Shown here piece after piece: positions 9,172-17,373 of a stretch of 64,000 nt of DNA (positions are counted from its first letter, which is position 1; each line of letters starts with the position of its first letter). Both the position numbers and the translations under genes were made by a program. The notes under the pieces were generated by a model that did no database searches, had not been told where the DNA came from, and saw only the letters and a program-made list of their open reading frames with translations. The DNA is taken from positions 1 to 64,000 of the forward strand of contig CAYGRE010000023.1 in assembly GCA_964352215.1 (NCBI GenBank), written 5' to 3'. Origin of the DNA: CAWUKT01 sp964352215 (GTDB lineage: Bacteria > Bacteroidota > Bacteroidia > J057 > JADKCL01).

Positions 9172-9654
9172 ATGCGCATAGCTTTGTTTCCCGGATCATT
9201 TGACCCAGTGACCACAGGTCACCTTGACATCGTCCGTCGTGGGGCTGACCTTTTCGATGAGGTCATCGTCGCCATCGGTGAAAACAGTGCCAAGAAATAC
9301 CTCTTTACCATGGAGGAGCGCCTGGAAATGCTGGAGTTGGCTTTCGCCTCAGTAGATCGGGTTCGGGTTACCTCCTACAACACCCTTACCGTTGATTTTG
9401 CTGCCAAAGAAGGCGCCAAATTCCTCCTGAGGGGGGTAAGAGATGCGGCCGATCTGGCCTACGAACGCCCCATCGCCACCATCAATAAGTACCTGAGCCA
9501 GGACATTGAATCGGTCTTTCTCGTATCAGGGGGGGATTTGAGCGATGTTTCATCCACCTTAGTCCGCGAGGTCATTCGCTATGGGCGCAATCCCCAGGGA
9601 TTGGTCCCCGATGCCTCATTGGCCGTTATCAAACGCAAGTATAAGTACGAATGA
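9172..9654 (+). CDS. coaD: Phosphopantetheine adenylyltransferase (PPAT)
   Basis: Transfers AMP from ATP to 4'-phosphopantetheine, giving dephospho-CoA, the penultimate step of CoA synthesis. The start at 9172 gives 160 residues, the family's usual length, and places the diagnostic MRIALFPGSFDPVTTGHLDI at the N-terminus; the frame is open further upstream, but that part has no family similarity. Other signatures are the TxGH nucleotidyltransferase motif (TTGH, 14-17), the FTMEERLEML helix, LLRGVRDAADLAYE in the substrate pocket, and DVSSTLVREV near the end, which corresponds to the common ISSSxVRE motif. The last four bases overlap the start of the protoporphyrinogen oxidase gene. Confidence 0.95.
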   Translation: MRIALFPGSFDPVTTGHLDIVRRGADLFDEVIVAIGENSAKKYLFTMEERLEMLELAFASVDRVRVTSYNTLTVDFAAKEGAKFLLRGVRDAADLAYERPIATINKYLSQDIESVFLVSGGDLSDVSSTLVREVIRYGRNPQGLVPDASLAVIKRKYKYE

Positions 9655-10967
9655 TTGCCATCATTGGAGCCGGAATTACCGGTTTGCATTTAGGATATTT
9701 GCTCAAAAAGGAGGGAATCAATTTTCAGATATTCGAAGCTGGAAATCGTACCGGTGGGAATATTGGGACGGTGAAGGAGGGACCTTACCAAATGGACATT
9801 GGTCCCAACTCTCTGAGGATGAATGCAGATTTCCACCACTTGCTTACCGATCTCAATCTACACGACCAGGTCGTATATACCAGTCCGAGTGCGAAGAAGC
9901 GTTTCGTCCTTCGGAATGGAAAATACCAAGCCATGCCCATGTCTCCTCCGGCACTCCTGTTCGGACCCTTTTTTAAATGGAAAGACCTCAGGAGGTTGTG
10001 GAAAGAGCGAAAACTCCCGGTTAAAAATATCCCCAACGAATCCGTAGATGCTTTTTTTCGCCGTCGCTTCGGGGGGCTGGTAGCCGATTACCTGGTTGGA
10101 CCATTCATTTCCGGCATATTTGCCGGCGATGCCAAAGAGCTACTGGTAGAATCAGCTTTTCCCCGGATCAAGGAGTGGGAACGGGAATATGGCTCTGTGC
10201 TGAAAGGCTTCTTTAAGGGGCGTACGAAAAGTCAATACAAGGGGATATTCTCCATGCGGGGAGGGTTGGGCCAACTGACCGATGCCATGACTGCCCACTT
10301 GGGTGACCAGGTGGATACGGGAATGCGCCTGACTGGATTGGGGCAGGACCGCGGTGGGTCCTGGCTTTTGACATTCGATTCAGGTGGGACCATCCAGGCT
10401 GACAAAGTCGTTTTAGCATTGCCCTCCTACACCGCAGCTAAATTACTAAAGCCTACACATCCCGAGTTGGCAAAAAATCTCGTTGAGCTCAATTATCCAC
10501 CCGTTTCAGTTGTTATAACTGCTTACAAGCGGTCCGATGTCGGTCATCCCCTGGACGGGTTTGGCGCCCTCAACAACCAGGTAGAAGACCGGCAAACCTT
10601 GGGTACCATCTTCAGTTCCTCGGTTTTCCCAGGGAGATGCCCCGAGGATGAGGTGTTGCTGACTACTTTTGTAGGCGGCGCCCGGCGGCCTGAATTGGCC
10701 GAGCTTTCGGATGAGTACCTTCTGGCCTCCGTGGTACGAGACCACCGCGAACTCCTCGATACCAACCGCGCTCCGGTCTTTTTCAAGGTTATACGCTGGC
10801 CCAAGGCCATCCCACAATACGACGCGGCGGCCTTGGCCGCACAACAGACCGCCAACAATCTGAACAGTCAGGGGCTTTACTTAGGTGGAAACTGGTCGGG
10901 AGGCATATCAGTGCCCAGCTGTCTGGAAAAGGCACAATTTCTCTGTGAACAACTCACAAGTGGCTGA
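9651..10967 (+). CDS. hemG: Oxygen-dependent-type protoporphyrinogen oxidase (FAD)
   Basis: 438 residues. Oxidises protoporphyrinogen to protoporphyrin IX (or coproporphyrinogen to coproporphyrin in related enzymes) in heme synthesis. The N-terminal FAD site is MIAIIGAGITGLHLGYLLKK, followed by the FEAGNRTGGNIGTV dinucleotide-binding extension. The C-terminal FAD contact is YLGGNWSGGISVPSCLEKA, matching the G(N)xxxGxxxxxC(x)E pattern of HemY-type oxidases. The enzyme belongs to the flavin monoamine oxidase-like superfamily and is also called HemY. Translationally coupled to coaD by an ATGA overlap. No other heme gene is nearby. Confidence 0.87.
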   Translation: MIAIIGAGITGLHLGYLLKKEGINFQIFEAGNRTGGNIGTVKEGPYQMDIGPNSLRMNADFHHLLTDLNLHDQVVYTSPSAKKRFVLRNGKYQAMPMSPPALLFGPFFKWKDLRRLWKERKLPVKNIPNESVDAFFRRRFGGLVADYLVGPFISGIFAGDAKELLVESAFPRIKEWEREYGSVLKGFFKGRTKSQYKGIFSMRGGLGQLTDAMTAHLGDQVDTGMRLTGLGQDRGGSWLLTFDSGGTIQADKVVLALPSYTAAKLLKPTHPELAKNLVELNYPPVSVVITAYKRSDVGHPLDGFGALNNQVEDRQTLGTIFSSSVFPGRCPEDEVLLTTFVGGARRPELAELSDEYLLASVVRDHRELLDTNRAPVFFKVIRWPKAIPQYDAAALAAQQTANNLNSQGLYLGGNWSGGISVPSCLEKAQFLCEQLTSG

Positions 10968-10992
10968 GGTTTGATTTCCTTAACTTGCACGA

Positions 10993-12525
10993 ATGCTGCG
11001 AAATAGCTGTTCCCTTCTCTGTTTGTTGACCATCCTCTTTGCCTTCTCAGCACTGCCAGGGCAATCCTACCCCATTCTCAAGTGGCAGAAATTCTTTGGT
11101 TCTGAATTCAATGACGACCCAAGGCGATTGATAAAGTCGCTTGATGGAAACCTCCTGGTAGGTGGGAATTTTGGAACTGGTGACGATGCGAGTTCCTGCT
11201 CAGACATCTGGATTGCCAAAGTCGATACCAACGGGAATATGCTGTGGGAGCGGCGTTTTGGAGGAAGTGGATGTGACGAAATGCGGGACCTGTGTGTCAC
11301 TCCGGATTCCGGAGTCATATTCGTCGGCATTACGAATTCTTTTATCGAACACCCCGAAAAAGGACAGGAAGATTTCCAGGGTGATTATTTCATCGGGAAA
11401 CTGAACAAACTAGGCGAAATTGATTGGTTGAAAACCTATGGAGGCCTGGACCTTGACCAGGCTTATTCCGTGACCCGCTCCCAGGCATGGGATGAATACC
11501 TGGTTGCAGGGATTTCCAATTCGCAAAATTTCGACGTGCAGACAGATCTCCAGATGGCCAATATGTGGGCCCTCAAGTTGGGGGAAGAGGGAGAAAAGAA
11601 ATCTTCCTGGGTCCTGGGAGGATCAAAATCAGACTGGGCCTATTCGATCTCTTCCTGTAAAAACGGAGACTATGCTTTCTGTGGATTCACCAACTCAGAA
11701 GACATTGATGGGACCATGCGCCGAACCAATGGTGATGGCTGGGTCGGTCGCATAGATCGTTATGGTGCAGTGATCTGGCAGCGGATCTACAGCGGAAAAC
11801 TGGAAGATTATTTTTCCCGGATCATAGAGGACAAAGATGGCAGGGTTGTACTGGTTGGCAATTTTGAATCCGAAAAGAAAGGGAAGCAGTTCTGGTTCCT
11901 CAAGTTAACTGCGGAGGGGAATAAGATCTACGAGCGGATTTTTGGTGATCAGATGGATGAATATGCTACTGCTATTGCAGAAACAGCCGATGGTGGCTAC
12001 ATCATGACCGGCTATTCCAAATACATCAACCTCTCGAACAAGTACATCAAGGGAGGGGAGGATTTCTGGGTATTTCGCCTCAATGGACGCGGAGATGTGA
12101 TCTGGACCAATACTTTTGGAGGGCGCGATGATGAACGTGGGCTGGACATCCTCGAATACCAACCTGGCACCTACTTTGCCCTTGGCGTGAAACGAAATAA
12201 TTTTGAAGGAAAGGGAAAGGTCGACAAGAAAAATGACTTCTGGTTGCTCCGTATTGATGAAGAGACCTGTGACGATGTAGATGTTGAATTTTACACTTCA
12301 GTGAAAGATTATACAGCCTATACTGACCGGGGCTTCAAACTGAAAGCGATCTGCAATAAGGGGGAAAGGTACCTTTGGGATTTTGGGGATGGCACGACTT
12401 CAGAAGAGAAGGAACCGGTAAAAAAATACTCCATGCCCGGTGTTTATGAGATCAAAGTCACGATCTTTATCAATGAAAACTGTTCAAAGACAGTAAAGCT
12501 TCCTCAATACATGATGGTTTGGTAG
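10993..12525 (+). CDS. Secreted beta-propeller-like protein with C-terminal PKD domain
   Basis: 510 residues. An N-terminal signal peptide (LLTILFAFSALPGQS) is followed by about seven repeats of the pattern 'D-x-W-x-x-K-x-D-x-x-G-x-x-W-x-x-x-[FY]-G-G', for example DIWIAKVDTNGNMLWERRFG and DFWVFRLNGRGDVIWTNTFG, each with a downstream 'GGYIMTGYS'-type strand. This layout is common in secreted Bacteroidota propellers. Residues about 430-500 form a PKD-type domain (YLWDFGDGTTSEEKEPVKKY). The chain ends shortly after the PKD domain without an obvious T9SS sorting domain, so export beyond the periplasm is uncertain. Ligand and function are unknown. Confidence 0.75.
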   Translation: MLRNSCSLLCLLTILFAFSALPGQSYPILKWQKFFGSEFNDDPRRLIKSLDGNLLVGGNFGTGDDASSCSDIWIAKVDTNGNMLWERRFGGSGCDEMRDLCVTPDSGVIFVGITNSFIEHPEKGQEDFQGDYFIGKLNKLGEIDWLKTYGGLDLDQAYSVTRSQAWDEYLVAGISNSQNFDVQTDLQMANMWALKLGEEGEKKSSWVLGGSKSDWAYSISSCKNGDYAFCGFTNSEDIDGTMRRTNGDGWVGRIDRYGAVIWQRIYSGKLEDYFSRIIEDKDGRVVLVGNFESEKKGKQFWFLKLTAEGNKIYERIFGDQMDEYATAIAETADGGYIMTGYSKYINLSNKYIKGGEDFWVFRLNGRGDVIWTNTFGGRDDERGLDILEYQPGTYFALGVKRNNFEGKGKVDKKNDFWLLRIDEETCDDVDVEFYTSVKDYTAYTDRGFKLKAICNKGERYLWDFGDGTTSEEKEPVKKYSMPGVYEIKVTIFINENCSKTVKLPQYMMVW

Positions 12526-12530
12526 ATTTG
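12523..12530 (+). promoter_or_regulatory. TAnnTTTG box upstream of clpS
   Basis: TAGATTTG matches the -7 consensus exactly and begins at the stop codon of the preceding gene. The predicted start point is about 10-15 bases before the clpS ATG at 12551. No clear -33 TTG partner was found. Confidence 0.4.
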
Positions 12531-12550
12531 CAGTGATCTAAAATTCAGTC

Positions 12551-12907
12551 ATGTCAAATCCATTCTTTAACGATCCACTAGATCCCTTCACCAATCCCGA
12601 TCCGGATGTCCAGGTCAAGGAAGAGGTTGTGACCATGCTGGTACCTCAATACCATGTGATCTTGTTGGACGATGATCACCATACCTACGATTATGTGATA
12701 GAATTGCTGATGGATGTCTTCAACCATTCAGCAGAGACGGCCTATAAGATGGCTTGTGAGGTAGATGCGGCTGGTCGGGTGATCGTGGATACTACGCACA
12801 AGGACCGTGCAGAATTGAAGCGGGATCAAATCCATTCCTACGGGGCAGATTGGCGGATGGCAAGTAGCAAGGGAAGTATGTCGGCAACCATTGAACCGGC
12901 TGATTGA
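12551..12907 (+). CDS. clpS: ATP-dependent Clp protease adaptor ClpS
   Basis: 118 residues. ClpS binds N-end-rule substrates (Leu, Phe, Tyr or Trp at the N-terminus) and delivers them to ClpAP. The core after residue 30 shows the family pattern: YHVILLDDDHHTYDYVIELL, where the D-D-(x)-HTYDYV segment forms the amino-acid pocket and ClpA-N interface, and AYKMACEVDAAGRVIV. The N-terminal 30 residues are an acidic, flexible lead. The stop TGA is directly abutted by the stop codon of the convergent gene, forming the sequence TGATCA. Confidence 0.9.
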   Translation: MSNPFFNDPLDPFTNPDPDVQVKEEVVTMLVPQYHVILLDDDHHTYDYVIELLMDVFNHSAETAYKMACEVDAAGRVIVDTTHKDRAELKRDQIHSYGADWRMASSKGSMSATIEPAD

Positions 12908-13291
12908 TCATTCTCCAACCACCATTTTGACCTTCACCCACTGATCTTCATCGCTTACACTTTCACTGAAACGGTAGCCATAAAGGGCAGATGCGCCACC
13001 TTTCCGGAATTCCGCCATGTCTTGTGACCCTCTCGCCGGAGCTACATAAGAGACACTGCCATCAGGCCGGATTTTGATCCGAAAACTCATTTCAACCCTT
13101 TCCGGGGCATAGAAAGTCATCTTTTTGGTAGCCAATATTTCTCTTTCTCCCAGGTCTTCAAATTCGAACAAGGCGAGGTGGCCACTCCACTGCACATTGT
13201 GATAGCTGACCGGATTTTTTTTGTTTTGGCCATAGCAGAAGCCAATTCCCATGAAAAGGATCAGAATGCCTGCGATGAATTGCTTGTGCAT
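12908..13291 (-). CDS. Small secreted protein of unknown function
   Basis: 127 residues with an N-terminal signal peptide (FIAGILILFMGIGFCYG) and a predicted mature domain of about 105 residues rich in beta-strand patterns (YHNVQWSGHLALFEFEDLGE, MSFRIKIRPDGSVSYVAPA). No lipobox Cys in the usual position and no recognised domain. It ends base-to-base against clpS on the opposite strand. Probably periplasmic or exported. The family is not recognised. Confidence 0.65.
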   Translation of the reverse strand: MHKQFIAGILILFMGIGFCYGQNKKNPVSYHNVQWSGHLALFEFEDLGEREILATKKMTFYAPERVEMSFRIKIRPDGSVSYVAPARGSQDMAEFRKGGASALYGYRFSESVSDEDQWVKVKMVVGE

Positions 13292-13410
13292 AGGACGGAT
13301 AATACGGGCTGAATCTCAGGGGTTGATGTAGTATGCAATTTACCGATTTGGCCTAAAAAACAGATGGGGATGTAAGGATTCAGATCATTTATCGGTTCGA
13401 AAGCAGGCTC

Positions 13411-13707
13411 TTACTCTACTGAAACCTGTTTTATGAGTGAAAAGGCTTGTGGTTTCTGCACGAACAGCGCTTTGGTCCGAGGCCAAATCCCCCCGAACAG
13501 TTCACTTTCCCGATAGACATTCAGCGCGGATTCACTTTCCCAAAGGCTGTAAGTATAGAATACATTTTGCTGATGCAGGTCGCGGTGAAGTTCAAGCAGG
13601 TGTATCCCCGGAAAATTCCGGATCAGGTTTTTACTGGCGTGAAAGACCTCCAGGAATTGATCGACCTTGTCAGGTTGAAATTCCATTCTGACAATGCGTG
13701 TGATCAT
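13411..13707 (-). CDS. Antibiotic biosynthesis monooxygenase (ABM)-like protein
   Basis: 98 residues with the dimeric alpha/beta-barrel pattern of the ABM/DUF4286 group: an opening strand MITRIVRMEFQPDKVDQFLE, a helix (FHASKNLIRNFPG), then LLELHRDLHQQNVFYTYSLW, with the conserved Trp-Glu-Ser (WESESALNVYRES) that follows strand three. Members range from quinone monooxygenases to heme-degrading enzymes and plain structural homologues; no heme-binding Asn or His can be assigned here. Its ATG overlaps the stop of the DUF62 gene by four bases, so the two form one transcription unit. Confidence 0.7.
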   Translation of the reverse strand: MITRIVRMEFQPDKVDQFLEVFHASKNLIRNFPGIHLLELHRDLHQQNVFYTYSLWESESALNVYRESELFGGIWPRTKALFVQKPQAFSLIKQVSVE

Positions 13708-14501
13708 CCGTAGAATTCTATGGTGAGCATATCGTGGGTTTTGAGTCCCAAAAGTTGGCCGGCGGAGCCTTCCCGGATGGCAATTTCCAGGTAGCCGGAT
13801 TCAGAGAAAATGGCGAGTGCTTCCCCTTTGGAAACATCGCCGTAAGAAGTGACAATCCTGGGGAGGCGGAGGCTGCGAATAAACAATTGGAAGGATCTGA
13901 ACCCTTTCAGGCGTAGGAACTCATCTTTGGTAATATTGGTGATGGCATTGCCAAAGTGGTCGATGTGTAGGATGATACCACGGAGTGAGTTTTCCGTATA
14001 GGAGGGCTCTCCCCAAAAAAACTCTTTGATCTCGGAGGGTTCTCCCATTTCCTCGAATGTACCACCTGTAGCCAATAAGGCAGCAGATGGGGCCAACCTG
14101 CGTATGGCAAGAAAGGCTCTGCCCTGACTCAGCGGGGGCATGATCGAGTCATCCACCTTGATGCAATCTACCGCGTCTCCTCCACGGATCAGGCTGAGCA
14201 CCCCATTGTCGGGAGCGACGAACAGATGTCCCTGGTACTCCATCACCAAGGTCTCTGTGCGGGAGGAACCTTCGGGATCAATGGAAATGACATGGATGGT
14301 ACCGGGAGGAAATTTACTGAAACAACTCTTCAGGATGAAAGCTGCTTCCAGGATATTGAAATGTGAGATGTCATGTGAAATGTCAATCAGCTGAACTCCA
14401 GGTACCAAAGAACAGAGCACCCCCTTTAAGGAGGCTGCATAATGATCGCGGCTTCCAAGGTCAGTCGTCAAGGTGATGATAGGCATCGACATCTTTTTCA
14501 A
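13704..14501 (-). CDS. SAM hydroxide adenosyltransferase (DUF62 family)
   Basis: 265 residues, the family's usual size. DUF62 enzymes hydrolyse S-adenosylmethionine to adenosine and methionine, using activated water in place of the halide used by chlorinase and fluorinase relatives. Signatures are the opening IITLTTDLGSRDHYAASLKG with the SAM-binding Asp, LIDISHDISHFNILEAAFIL, VAPDNGVLSLI, and the C-terminal-domain strand HIDHFGNAITNI. The start could be MPII, five residues further in, which matches many homologues. Divergently transcribed from the phoH gene, with about 43 bases between its start and the phoH minicistron. Confidence 0.85.
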   Translation of the reverse strand: MKKMSMPIITLTTDLGSRDHYAASLKGVLCSLVPGVQLIDISHDISHFNILEAAFILKSCFSKFPPGTIHVISIDPEGSSRTETLVMEYQGHLFVAPDNGVLSLIRGGDAVDCIKVDDSIMPPLSQGRAFLAIRRLAPSAALLATGGTFEEMGEPSEIKEFFWGEPSYTENSLRGIILHIDHFGNAITNITKDEFLRLKGFRSFQLFIRSLRLPRIVTSYGDVSKGEALAIFSESGYLEIAIREGSAGQLLGLKTHDMLTIEFYG

Positions 14502-14544
14502 ATATTTGTGTATTTTCGCAGAAAGCAGAACGTATTAATCCACA

Positions 14545-14574
14545 ATGGAACGCAAAACTGAATTAATAAATTGA
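14545..14574 (+). other. Nine-codon minicistron overlapping the phoH start
   Basis: An ATG at 14545 opens a nine-codon frame ending in TGA at 14572-14574. That stop overlaps the TTG start of phoH (14571-14573) as TTGA. The arrangement would allow termination-reinitiation to set phoH expression. It is too short to judge by coding statistics; the exact overlap is the only evidence. Confidence 0.35.
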
Positions 14575-15536
14575 CGCAACACAGTTTTACCCTTGAGGCG
14601 ATCAGCCCCTTAGAACTCTACGGAGTTAATAACAAACGATTCGAATCTCTAAAAGTCCGTTTTCCATCCGTCCGGTTTATCGCCCGTGGCCTTGAACTTA
14701 CGTTGAAAGGGCCTGAGGAAGAACTGGGTGCGGCTCGGGAGACGGTCGAGTCGCTTATCGGAGAGATCGAACGGCGGGGCGGAATTTCCGAAGAACGCTT
14801 TGGCGAATTGGTCGGAGGCGTTTACGAAGATGGAACCGAAGTAAATGACTCGGGTGAAAATGTGGATGACTTTATCCTGCATGGTACCCGGGGAGCAGTT
14901 ATCCGGGCCAGAACAGCCGGCCAACGGAAGATTCTGGAATCCTCGAAGAAGAATGATATCATTTTTGCCTTGGGACCAGCCGGAACCGGTAAAACATATA
15001 TGGGGGTCGCCATCGCGGTGAAAGCCCTGAAAGAAAAGCAAGTCAAGAAGATTTTCCTGGTCCGGCCAGCCGTTGAGGCGGGTGAAACCCTGGGTTTCCT
15101 GCCCGGAGACTTGAAGGAAAAAGTTGACCCTTACCTTCGGCCTTTGTACGATGCCCTCGAGGACATGATCCACCGGGAAAAGCTGAAGAGTTACCTCGAG
15201 AAGAATGTGATCGAGATCGCTCCTCTGGCCTATATGCGTGGGAGAACCCTCAGTGATTGTTATGTTATTCTTGATGAGGCGCAGAACGCTACCGAGAATC
15301 AATTCAAGATGTTTCTGACCCGTCTGGGTAAGGGAGGGAAGATCATCGTCACCGGAGACGACAGCCAGATCGATTTGCCCCGTAACCAACGGTCTGGTTT
15401 GCTTCAGGCGAATCGCCTGCTCAAAGGGATTCCCGGCATTGATATGATCAGGTTAACCGTACTCGATGTAGTCCGGCACAAGCTGGTCAAGAAGATTATC
15501 AAGGCCTATGAAAAGGACGAAGGAAACAAGGTCTGA
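14571..15536 (+). CDS. PhoH family ATPase
   Basis: 321 residues. PhoH-like proteins are P-loop ATPases of the UvrD/Rep-like helicase superfamily, implicated in RNA metabolism. Walker A is GPAGTGKT (135-142), followed by IFLVRPAVEAGETLGFLPGD. Walker B is VILDEAQNA (about 232-240), followed by the sensor motif KIIVTGDDSQIDLP. The N-terminal 100 residues form the KH-like lead (LEAISPLELYGVNNKRFESL). The only start consistent with the conserved N-terminus is TTG at 14571: a TGA lies nine bases upstream in this frame, leaving only ATT or TTG. A nine-codon minicistron overlaps this start. Confidence 0.88.
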   Translation: MTQHSFTLEAISPLELYGVNNKRFESLKVRFPSVRFIARGLELTLKGPEEELGAARETVESLIGEIERRGGISEERFGELVGGVYEDGTEVNDSGENVDDFILHGTRGAVIRARTAGQRKILESSKKNDIIFALGPAGTGKTYMGVAIAVKALKEKQVKKIFLVRPAVEAGETLGFLPGDLKEKVDPYLRPLYDALEDMIHREKLKSYLEKNVIEIAPLAYMRGRTLSDCYVILDEAQNATENQFKMFLTRLGKGGKIIVTGDDSQIDLPRNQRSGLLQANRLLKGIPGIDMIRLTVLDVVRHKLVKKIIKAYEKDEGNKV

Positions 15537-15625
15537 TAGTTTTTGTCTTTCTTATCCCTCATCTGATCGAAAAACTTGCCATTGGCAGCAAAACTTTCGT
15601 TTATTGACTTTTTATTCAGGCGCCA

Positions 15626-17230
15626 ATGGAAGAACCCAACAAGCCGAAAAAAGAAAATGAGCTTCGGAAAGAAGAGACCCCGGTGAAGCCACCGGGTAAT
15701 GGACTTGACCCCCAGGATGAAAAGGGGCGAAACATGCCATACCTCTTCAGCCAACTGGTATTTGTTTTGAAACTGATCTTCAACAGTTTCAAAGAGTTGA
15801 TACTGAAGTTTGTCAATATCAGGGACTCTACTGATATCCGAAAGACCATTAACAATATCCATGGTGGGATTGAACTGAAAGGTTACAACATCTGGATTTT
15901 GATTGCTTCTGCTGTATTGGCCTGTATCGGACTCGATACCAATTCAGGTGCCATCATCATCGGTGCGATGCTTATCTCTCCCCTGATGTCTCCTATTCTG
16001 GGAATAGGGCTTTCCATCGGAATGAACGACCGGAACATCCTGTTCCGCTCTGCCTACAACTTTGGTATAGCAGTGGCGATTAGCCTGGGAACCGCATTTA
16101 TCTACTTCCTGCTGTCTCCGCTTGCCAACGAAACCCCCGAGATTCTTTCCAGAACAACACCAACCGTTCTGGATGTGATGGTTGGCTTTTTCGGCGGTGT
16201 CGCAGGTATTGTGGCCGGCTCCCGAAGAGAGATTACCAATGCTATTCCAGGAGTGGCGATTGCGACTGCCTTGATGCCTCCTCTCTGCGTGGCTGGCTAC
16301 GGCCTCGCAACCTTCCAGTTTGATTATTTTGCCGGAGCCTTTTACCTTTTCTTCCTCAACGTAGTCTTCATTTCACTGGCTACCTTTCTCATCGTCCGCT
16401 TCCTCAACTTTCCGCTCAAATCGGAGATCACGCTGAATCTCCTCAAAAACTTCCGCATCGGGGTTGTGATCTTTGTTTTGGTGGTTTTGGTACCTGCGGT
16501 GATCCTGTTCATTGGAGTTATCAGCGACCAAAGAGAAGCCTACAGAATTCAGACTTTCACCAACGATAAATTTCCCAATACCGATTTTTCCGTAGAGAAG
16601 ACTCAGATTATCGATCGGGATGATTCGACATTTCTGATGATCTCGATTGCGGGAACGAAGTATATTTCCAATGATACCATCGAAGCCTGGCAGGCTCAAT
16701 TGAACCCAAGGTATGGCTTGAAGAAGATGCAGCTTCGTATTTTCCAATCCAAGTCTAATCCGAGTGACCGGGAGCAGATCGAGCAGGCGATGCAGGCAGA
16801 GATCAACCGAAGATTTGATGATTATGAGCAGGATCGGAGTCGGTGGCTGGCTGCTCAGGACGAGATCGAAAAGTTGAAAACAGAGCTGGAATCAGTTCGG
16901 GAAGGAAAGCTTCCGATTCTGGAAATCAGAGAGGACATTCAGGATTTTATCCCGGAATGTGTTTCTGTTGAGGTAGGAGAGGTACGTGTATGCGACCTCT
17001 CTGATGCATCTAACCGGGATCCGGGCAATGATGAATCCGTTGTCACAGTAGGACTGCTCTGGAACGATAGCCTGAATGCAGGCGTCATGGAAGACCGCAA
17101 GAAGCTGCTGACCAAGCGGATCAAGGAGAAATACAAGATTGGAAACCTGAGGTTGGTAGATTTAAACACCCCCTTGATCATTTACGACTATGGTGAAGAA
17201 GACGATTCTGTTGACGATTCCGGGGAATAG
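15626..17230 (+). CDS. DUF389 membrane protein (TIGR00341-like)
   Basis: 534 residues. After a charged 40-residue N-terminus, a membrane domain carries the family hallmark GAIIIGAMLISPLMSPILGI (near residues 108-127), followed by further helices including VMVGFFGGVAGIVAGSRREI and AIATALMPPLCVAGYGL. A C-terminal soluble half of about 230 residues includes a coiled-coil-prone stretch (QDEIEKLKTELESVREGKLP) and ends acidic. The function of DUF389 is not established; members are conserved inner-membrane proteins. It follows phoH by 90 bases and ends at a strong bidirectional hairpin. Confidence 0.8.
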   Translation: MEEPNKPKKENELRKEETPVKPPGNGLDPQDEKGRNMPYLFSQLVFVLKLIFNSFKELILKFVNIRDSTDIRKTINNIHGGIELKGYNIWILIASAVLACIGLDTNSGAIIIGAMLISPLMSPILGIGLSIGMNDRNILFRSAYNFGIAVAISLGTAFIYFLLSPLANETPEILSRTTPTVLDVMVGFFGGVAGIVAGSRREITNAIPGVAIATALMPPLCVAGYGLATFQFDYFAGAFYLFFLNVVFISLATFLIVRFLNFPLKSEITLNLLKNFRIGVVIFVLVVLVPAVILFIGVISDQREAYRIQTFTNDKFPNTDFSVEKTQIIDRDDSTFLMISIAGTKYISNDTIEAWQAQLNPRYGLKKMQLRIFQSKSNPSDREQIEQAMQAEINRRFDDYEQDRSRWLAAQDEIEKLKTELESVREGKLPILEIREDIQDFIPECVSVEVGEVRVCDLSDASNRDPGNDESVVTVGLLWNDSLNAGVMEDRKKLLTKRIKEKYKIGNLRLVDLNTPLIIYDYGEEDDSVDDSGE

Positions 17231-17246
17231 GTTTTCAAGCTCGAAA

Positions 17247-17295
17247 TGAAAAAGAAACGCTGATCAGGACTTTCCTGATCAGCGTTTCTTTTTCA
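17247..17295. terminator. Perfect 23-bp hairpin between convergent genes
   Basis: Bases 17247-17269 are the exact reverse complement of 17273-17295, with a 3-base loop. The stem begins with A-rich and ends with T-rich runs on both strands, so it can work as a terminator for the DUF389 gene and for nhaD. A second, weaker inverted repeat (TCTCTGATC near 17320 and GATCAGAGA near 17353) lies between it and the nhaD stop and shares the TGATCA core. Confidence 0.8.
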
Positions 17296-17373
17296 GCGTT
17301 CCTATTTCAAGATATCTCTGATCAAAGTTTTTCTCGTCAAGCTTTCTCAGATCAGAGAGACACTGATCTGGAC

